This document shows positions 35,339-38,786 of a DNA stretch of 38,786 nt, one piece after another (position 1 is the first letter of the stretch; each line of letters opens with the position of its first letter). A program made the position numbers and the translations under genes. Below the pieces are notes generated by a model. That model was given only the letters and a program-made list of their open reading frames with translations. It did not search any database and was not told the origin of the DNA. This DNA comes from a virus. Location: the IMG/VR virus record IMGVR_UViG_3300029787_000098, positions 4,316 to 43,101 of that record, one strand, 5' to 3'.

Positions 35339-36061
35339 CTATTCGAAAAAACTTGTTATACCCTCCAGTTTCACATCACTTTCAACTTTTGTATTTGGAT
35401 TAGTTACTTTAATCATATGAGATAATTTTGGCATGGTCGCAAAAAAATCTTCAATTTGTTTAAATTGTTTTGAATCTAAAGTTCCTAACCAATCATTTAG
35501 TTCTTTTGTAGTACAATCACTTGCTGACCAAGACTCCTCTTGACTGTAAACCATATCAATACATGATGCAATCATTTTAAATGAAGATTCAATAGATACT
35601 TTTTCTTCACTATTAATTACAAAATTAGATTCAACAAACTGACTCAATGATGGGTATTTCATTCTTAATGTAAACACACCATCCAAATTTATATCAAGAT
35701 TATGTTTCTCATCCTTTTCAACTTTAATTTCATCAATGTAAATTTTGACTGGAACTGTTGTAGTCCCATCATCAGGACAAGTGACAATGATATCTACAGA
35801 TTCACCTACAGATTTCCCTCTTATGTTTAAAAAGATATATTCAATGTCAAATGTAGGAAGTTCATCTATTTTAATTCTTGTGCTTATGCAAGATTTTAAA
35901 GTAGATTTAACTGCCTCTGTAATTTGTTTTTGATTTTCACTCTCTAATGCAAGAATTAATATTTTTTCTTCTTTAACAAGGAATGGTCTATATTTTATTT
36001 TTTTCCCCGTCGATGGTAAAACCAATTCATAAGTCGGGGTCGCTATTTGTGGTAAAGGCAT
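35339..36061 (-). CDS. 26: gp26 baseplate hub subunit
   Basis: In this 240-residue protein the N-terminus is diagnostic: MPLPQIATPTYELVLPSTGK followed by KIKYRPFLVKEEKILILALE, the conserved opening of T4 gp26 and its marine relatives. It is followed by IKIDELPTFDIEYIFLNIRGKSVGE, a beta region with CPDDGTTTVPVKI, and a helical C-terminal half (WLGTLDSKQFKQIEDFFATM). T4 gp26 is 208 residues, so the length fits. In T4, gp26 with gp51 is needed for hub assembly and is a candidate tape-measure chaperone. The upstream gene is the tube protein (33-nt gap). The leader contains GAATAAAATA, at best a weak late promoter. Confidence 0.85.
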   Translation of the reverse strand: MPLPQIATPTYELVLPSTGKKIKYRPFLVKEEKILILALESENQKQITEAVKSTLKSCISTRIKIDELPTFDIEYIFLNIRGKSVGESVDIIVTCPDDGTTTVPVKIYIDEIKVEKDEKHNLDINLDGVFTLRMKYPSLSQFVESNFVINSEEKVSIESSFKMIASCIDMVYSQEESWSASDCTTKELNDWLGTLDSKQFKQIEDFFATMPKLSHMIKVTNPNTKVESDVKLEGITSFFE

Positions 36062-36094
36062 AATATTTTATTCAGTATTGTATATAGCAGCGTT

Positions 36095-37324
36095 TTAGTA
36101 ATTATAATAACTACTTCCATAGTAACTTGAACCAGACGAAGAGGAACTTGAACTTGAAGATGATGAGGAACTAGTACTAGAACTCGTTGACCCAGAGGAA
36201 TCTGTAGTTGTTGTAGTGGTTGTAGTGTCAGTTGTTGTTGATCCACCTCCAGTTGTTTCAGTAGTTTCAGTTGTTTGAGATGTTCCAGACCCAGCTGTGG
36301 TTTGCGTTTCAGTCTGTGGATTAGTCTCCGTTGTTGTTGGGCCTGTCGTAGATCCATCTGGTAGACTCTCTCCTATTGTATCATATATTATAGGATGTGG
36401 TTCAGATGTATGTTCTGCACCTACCATCTTTACACCCATATGTTCATGATATGGCCCGTAATATGGTTTACCACTTACATATCCAACTGGTGCAGTTGGT
36501 TCAGCACTACCTGAAGTTGATGACAATTCATTTATGAATCTTCTTGGTCTAATTGGATTGACTTGACCTAATTGTGAATTAAATACTGCCTCTCTCACAG
36601 ATTGTTGTGCATTACCATGTTTTTCAATTGTATGTCTTAAGTAACTAAACACAACTGTTACTTGTAAAAAAGAACTTCCATCATAAGACATTGGAACAGC
36701 ATTGATATCAACAGGAAAAGTATCGATAAAACGATAAGTCAACAGTGGCATATTTTTAAATGTATTGTTCTTATCATTTGGATTTTGTAAGAAGTCTCTC
36801 TCAAACTTTGTGATTGATATCATTCTTCTATAATCATCTGGATATCTAAATCTTGAATATGTGTTTCTTTCTTGATAAGTACCTAACTGACTTCCTTCAG
36901 ATCCATCATATCTACCATTAGTTTCATTATAAACTGGATTAATATAATTCATCCACTCTTCAAACATACGTAATACATTATAATCATTATCAATATAAAA
37001 AGTTAAATCAAATTGATTGTATATTTTTCTTGATGCAAATCTTTCTATCATTCCTTGACGACTTCCCATCTCTTCTGAGATATCAAAAGAAGCACCAGGT
37101 AGAGATGCTTGAGAACATAAGAAATCATACTTTTGACTTGTGGAAGTTGTATCATTAAACAAACCACAGTTAGTTAAGTATTCAAATAGACCTAAATTAT
37201 TTCCAATACTGCTTCTACGCACAAGATCTAACGATACCTTGAACTGACTTGATATCGCAAGTTTCGAAAATATTGGACTTGCATTGGGTATACTTAAGTG
37301 TAAATCTTCTGATCTTATTGCCAT
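36095..37324 (-). CDS. Tail-tube fold protein (gp48/gp54/gp19 type) with a C-terminal cassette
   Basis: In this 409-residue protein, residues 1-270 follow the gp19-type tube fold: CSQASLPGASFDISEEMG, then RKIYNQFDLTFYIDNDYNVL, MFEEWMNYINPVYNE, FRYPDDYRRMISITKFERDF, YRFIDTFPVDINAVPMSYD and FLQVTVVFSYLRHTIEK. In T4 the tube protein gp19 and the tube initiators gp48 and gp54 share this fold. Its position next to gp26 favours a gp48/gp54-type initiator. Residues about 279-321 carry GYVSGKPYYGPYHEHMGVKM and IIYDTIGESL, and residues 322-409 are Thr/Ser-rich, ending GSSYYGSSYYNY. The same C-terminal organisation is found in the gp5-like hub. Gene number not decidable by eye. Confidence 0.75.
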   Translation of the reverse strand: MAIRSEDLHLSIPNASPIFSKLAISSQFKVSLDLVRRSSIGNNLGLFEYLTNCGLFNDTTSTSQKYDFLCSQASLPGASFDISEEMGSRQGMIERFASRKIYNQFDLTFYIDNDYNVLRMFEEWMNYINPVYNETNGRYDGSEGSQLGTYQERNTYSRFRYPDDYRRMISITKFERDFLQNPNDKNNTFKNMPLLTYRFIDTFPVDINAVPMSYDGSSFLQVTVVFSYLRHTIEKHGNAQQSVREAVFNSQLGQVNPIRPRRFINELSSTSGSAEPTAPVGYVSGKPYYGPYHEHMGVKMVGAEHTSEPHPIIYDTIGESLPDGSTTGPTTTETNPQTETQTTAGSGTSQTTETTETTGGGSTTTDTTTTTTTTDSSGSTSSSTSSSSSSSSSSSSSGSSYYGSSYYNY

Positions 37325-37332
37325 CTAAATAG
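37325..37332 (+). promoter_or_regulatory. T4-type late promoter (CTAAATAG) for the gp4 operon
   Basis: The octamer is identical to that before the tail fibre at 320-327 and lies directly at the start codon of the divergent tube gene. Transcription would begin only a few bases before 37341. A TTG start there would have no leader, which favours the ATG at 37361. Confidence 0.55.
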
Positions 37333-37360
37333 TTTTTAAATTGATCCTGATAATATATGT

Positions 37361-37754
37361 ATGTCATATAAAGGAAAATATTAATAGGTCTTTGTGGGAA
37401 AGAAAATTTATGAACTACTGCGATTTAAATGAAACAGTAAGTGAATGGCAGTCTGAAGAGTTCTGGATTCCTTATCGCAGTCCCGTGGATAATCGTGTTC
37501 ATCGTTACTTTCCAGACTTCTTTCTAAAATATATTGACAAGAAAGGAAAGAAAAGAACTATGGTTGTTGAAGTCAAACCAAAGAAAGAAACTAAGATGCC
37601 AAATGTGAATCCAAAGAAAAGAACAAAGTCATGGGCTCACTCAGTACAAACATATGCAGTCAATCAGGCAAAATGGAAAGCAGCAAGAGAGTTCTGTGCT
37701 GATCGTAACATCGAGTTTAAAATTATGACTGAAGATAATCTAGGTATCAAATGA
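37361..37754 (+). CDS. 4: gp4 head completion protein with disrupted 5' end (frame change after codon 7)
   Basis: The frame ending at 37754 encodes RSLWERKFMNYCDLNETVSE..., IPYRSPVDNRVHRYFPDFFL, MVVEVKPKKE and SVQTYAVNQAKWKAAREFC. This matches T4-like gp4. Residues WE, PDF and EVK form a PD-(D/E)xK/TnsA-like nuclease signature. Head completion is the known role in T4. The ATG at 37361 reads MSYKGKY, the conserved gp4 N-terminus, but then meets TAA/TAG, and the rest of gp4 lies in another frame. Roughly 15-18 residues that normally follow are missing. In-frame alternatives are TTG at 37341 (too close to the promoter) or ATG at 37410 (would lose conserved RSxWE). Either a real deletion or an assembly error. 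The stop overlaps the next ATG (ATGA). Confidence 0.75.
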
Positions 37755-38227
37755 CTATCGGAGAAAGAATAAGAGACAGAGCACGAGTAGAAGCAAATGC
37801 AAGTCCAGATTGGTATGCAAATGAATTGTATGCTGAACTTTCTGATGTTGCCGAAACTCGCTTTCCAGAAATAGGAGAACTTTGTTTCTTTTCATACACT
37901 GCTTCGTTTCCAGAAAAGTATCCATTCTATGATCGCAGACCACTTGTATATGTAATGGAATTTCAACAAGATAAGATGCTTGGTGGTAACTTACACTACC
38001 TAAATCCAGACTATCGTGATGGAGTTGCAAAAGGTCTTGTCAATAAAACAAGTCTTATCTTACCAAAGAAGACATTACACAGATATTTTTATAGTAACAT
38101 CGGAGACATTTTTATCATTCCACCTGATCCTGAAGAGTATGAAAGTGTGGCACAATTGGTAACTGAGAATTTCTCTGATAAATACGGACAGAAGGTATCA
38201 CCACAAAAGGCTTGGAATAGTATTTAA
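37751..38227 (+). CDS. Conserved myovirus protein of unknown role following gp4
   Basis: In this 158-residue protein the N-terminus is helical and charged (MTIGERIRDRARVEANASPD). The core carries GELCFFSYTASFPEKYPFYD, RRPLVYVMEF, MLGGNLHYLNPDYRDG and LPKKTLHRYFYSNIGDIFII. The combination YDR-PLV...LGGNLHYLNP...R is one I have seen in T4-like phage virion proteins, but I cannot assign a gene number. It does not resemble T4 gp53. It is coupled to gp4 by a 4-nt overlap and abuts the next ATG (TAAATG), so it belongs to the head-completion/baseplate operon. Confidence 0.7.
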   Translation: MTIGERIRDRARVEANASPDWYANELYAELSDVAETRFPEIGELCFFSYTASFPEKYPFYDRRPLVYVMEFQQDKMLGGNLHYLNPDYRDGVAKGLVNKTSLILPKKTLHRYFYSNIGDIFIIPPDPEEYESVAQLVTENFSDKYGQKVSPQKAWNSI

Positions 38228-38786
38228 ATGTCATTAAATCAGGTTAGAAATATACAAGACGGAAACGAAACTTTTGAAGTTTGGTCAAATAGTGATGCCA
38301 GCAACTGGGAAATTAGAAAGTCTAGACCATCAGCAGGTGATCCTGGATATTCAGCATATGGTATATTAGGTGGTGAAGGTCTAGATTTAACTTCACCAGA
38401 AGTTGTTGTAAGAGATAATATCTATGTAAACAATTATACTAATGCGGATTTATCTTTAGATGTAAAAAATCAAGTTTTTAAGGATTTAAAAAGTGGATTT
38501 GGTGAAAGTGTTAACACTGGTCTTGATGGAGAGGAAACAGCACCACCGCCACCGCCACCAGAGACAGATAATAACGAATTTCAAGGAGCAAGCAATCAAG
38601 AACTTCAAGAACGCATTAGTGTAAACTATAAAGGATTACATAGTTCTGATCGTTTTTTACAAAGACTAAGTTTAAAAAATTTAAAGTATCCATTAGATGC
38701 TGACTATGGTAATACACAAGATTATATTCAAATAAATCAGTTTACATACCAAGCAACTAGTCCCAGTATTTTATTCGGAGGTAGTG
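38228..38786 (+). CDS. Start of a large virion structural protein, cut by the window edge
   Basis: The frame is open from the ATG directly after the previous stop to the end of the window (186 codons visible). It begins MSLNQVRNIQDGNETFEVWS. It contains ASNWEIRKSRPSAGDPGYSA and ILGGEGLDLTSPEVVVRDNI, a PPPPPP linker near residue 102, and then LKNLKYPLDADYGNTQDYIQ-INQFTYQA. The last block (YP-D-DYGNTQDYIQI) looks like the start of a domain from large marine T4-like baseplate proteins. The gene is unassigned. The proline run suggests an unstructured hinge between an N-terminal anchor and the main domain. Confidence 0.65.
   Translation, partial: MSLNQVRNIQDGNETFEVWSNSDASNWEIRKSRPSAGDPGYSAYGILGGEGLDLTSPEVVVRDNIYVNNYTNADLSLDVKNQVFKDLKSGFGESVNTGLDGEETAPPPPPPETDNNEFQGASNQELQERISVNYKGLHSSDRFLQRLSLKNLKYPLDADYGNTQDYIQINQFTYQATSPSILFGGS

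Noticed and set aside
37341-37360. TTG at 37341 as the gp4 start
   Set aside because: It is only 8 nt downstream of the late-promoter octamer, so the transcript would have essentially no leader, and the residues it adds (LIIYVCHIKEN) do not match gp4, whereas MSYKGKY in the other frame does.
37751-38227. T4 gp53 for the 158-residue protein
   Set aside because: The sequence does not show the gp53 pattern; the YDRRPLV...GGNLHYLNP core belongs to another myovirus family I cannot number.

Overview
The window is a tail and baseplate gene cluster from a marine T4-like myovirus. The DNA is visibly AT-rich and almost gap-free. Recognisable families are the gp26 baseplate-hub protein, a gp51-type small chaperone, a gp27-like hub, a gp5-type OB-fold hub with a separate beta-helical spike, a gp19/gp48/gp54-type tube protein and the gp4 head-completion protein. 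Several protein starts and motifs (MAFTKVVGAGIHTLS..., DLQIYHDGSN, SGHTFEYIGYGPGNYS, MATPFRLKRSSV) are ones I know from cyanophage and pelagiphage virion proteins. The host is probably a picocyanobacterium or SAR11. A small protein with a CP12-type C-terminus leans towards the cyanophage side but does not settle it. No host genes, tRNAs, integrase, CRISPR array or defence genes are visible.

Layout. Positions 1-39 (minus) hold the first 13 codons of another structural gene, and 93-284 (minus) a small coiled-coil gene. A compact divergent promoter at 312-339 separates these from a plus-strand adhesin pair: a 1309-residue fibre (346-4275) and an 815-residue protein with a PA14-like region (4299-6746). 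This pair converges on a long minus-strand block from 37324 down to 6813. Reading in the direction of transcription, the block holds tube protein, gp26, gp51-like, two membrane-segment proteins at the tape-measure position, gp27-like hub, CP12-like small protein, gp5-like hub, spike, two fibre-like proteins, a 75-residue protein, a 2375-residue giant, two paralogous proteins of 1131 and 1351 residues, a leucine-rich-repeat protein and a 420-residue protein. From 37361 to the right edge the plus strand carries gp4, an unassigned 158-residue protein and the start of a large unassigned gene.

The genes appear to build the tail tube end, the central hub and spike, and a set of very large peripheral proteins for host contact. 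Translational coupling is common: the TAATG stop/start overlap occurs at six junctions. T4-type late promoters (CTAAATA or NATAAATA) precede most transcription units, and four of them overlap or touch the preceding stop codon.

Most interesting observations: (1) the CP12-like protein embedded between two hub genes; (2) a C-terminal cassette shared by the tube protein and the gp5-like hub; (3) a gp4 gene whose conserved N-terminus (MSYKGKY) is cut off by a frame-disrupting gap; (4) two copies of a ~79-nt intergenic element bracketing the large-protein block, with a hairpin kept by G-U/G-C exchanges; (5) a plant-type LRR tail protein; (6) exact DNA repeats inside the fibre gene that could promote recombination.
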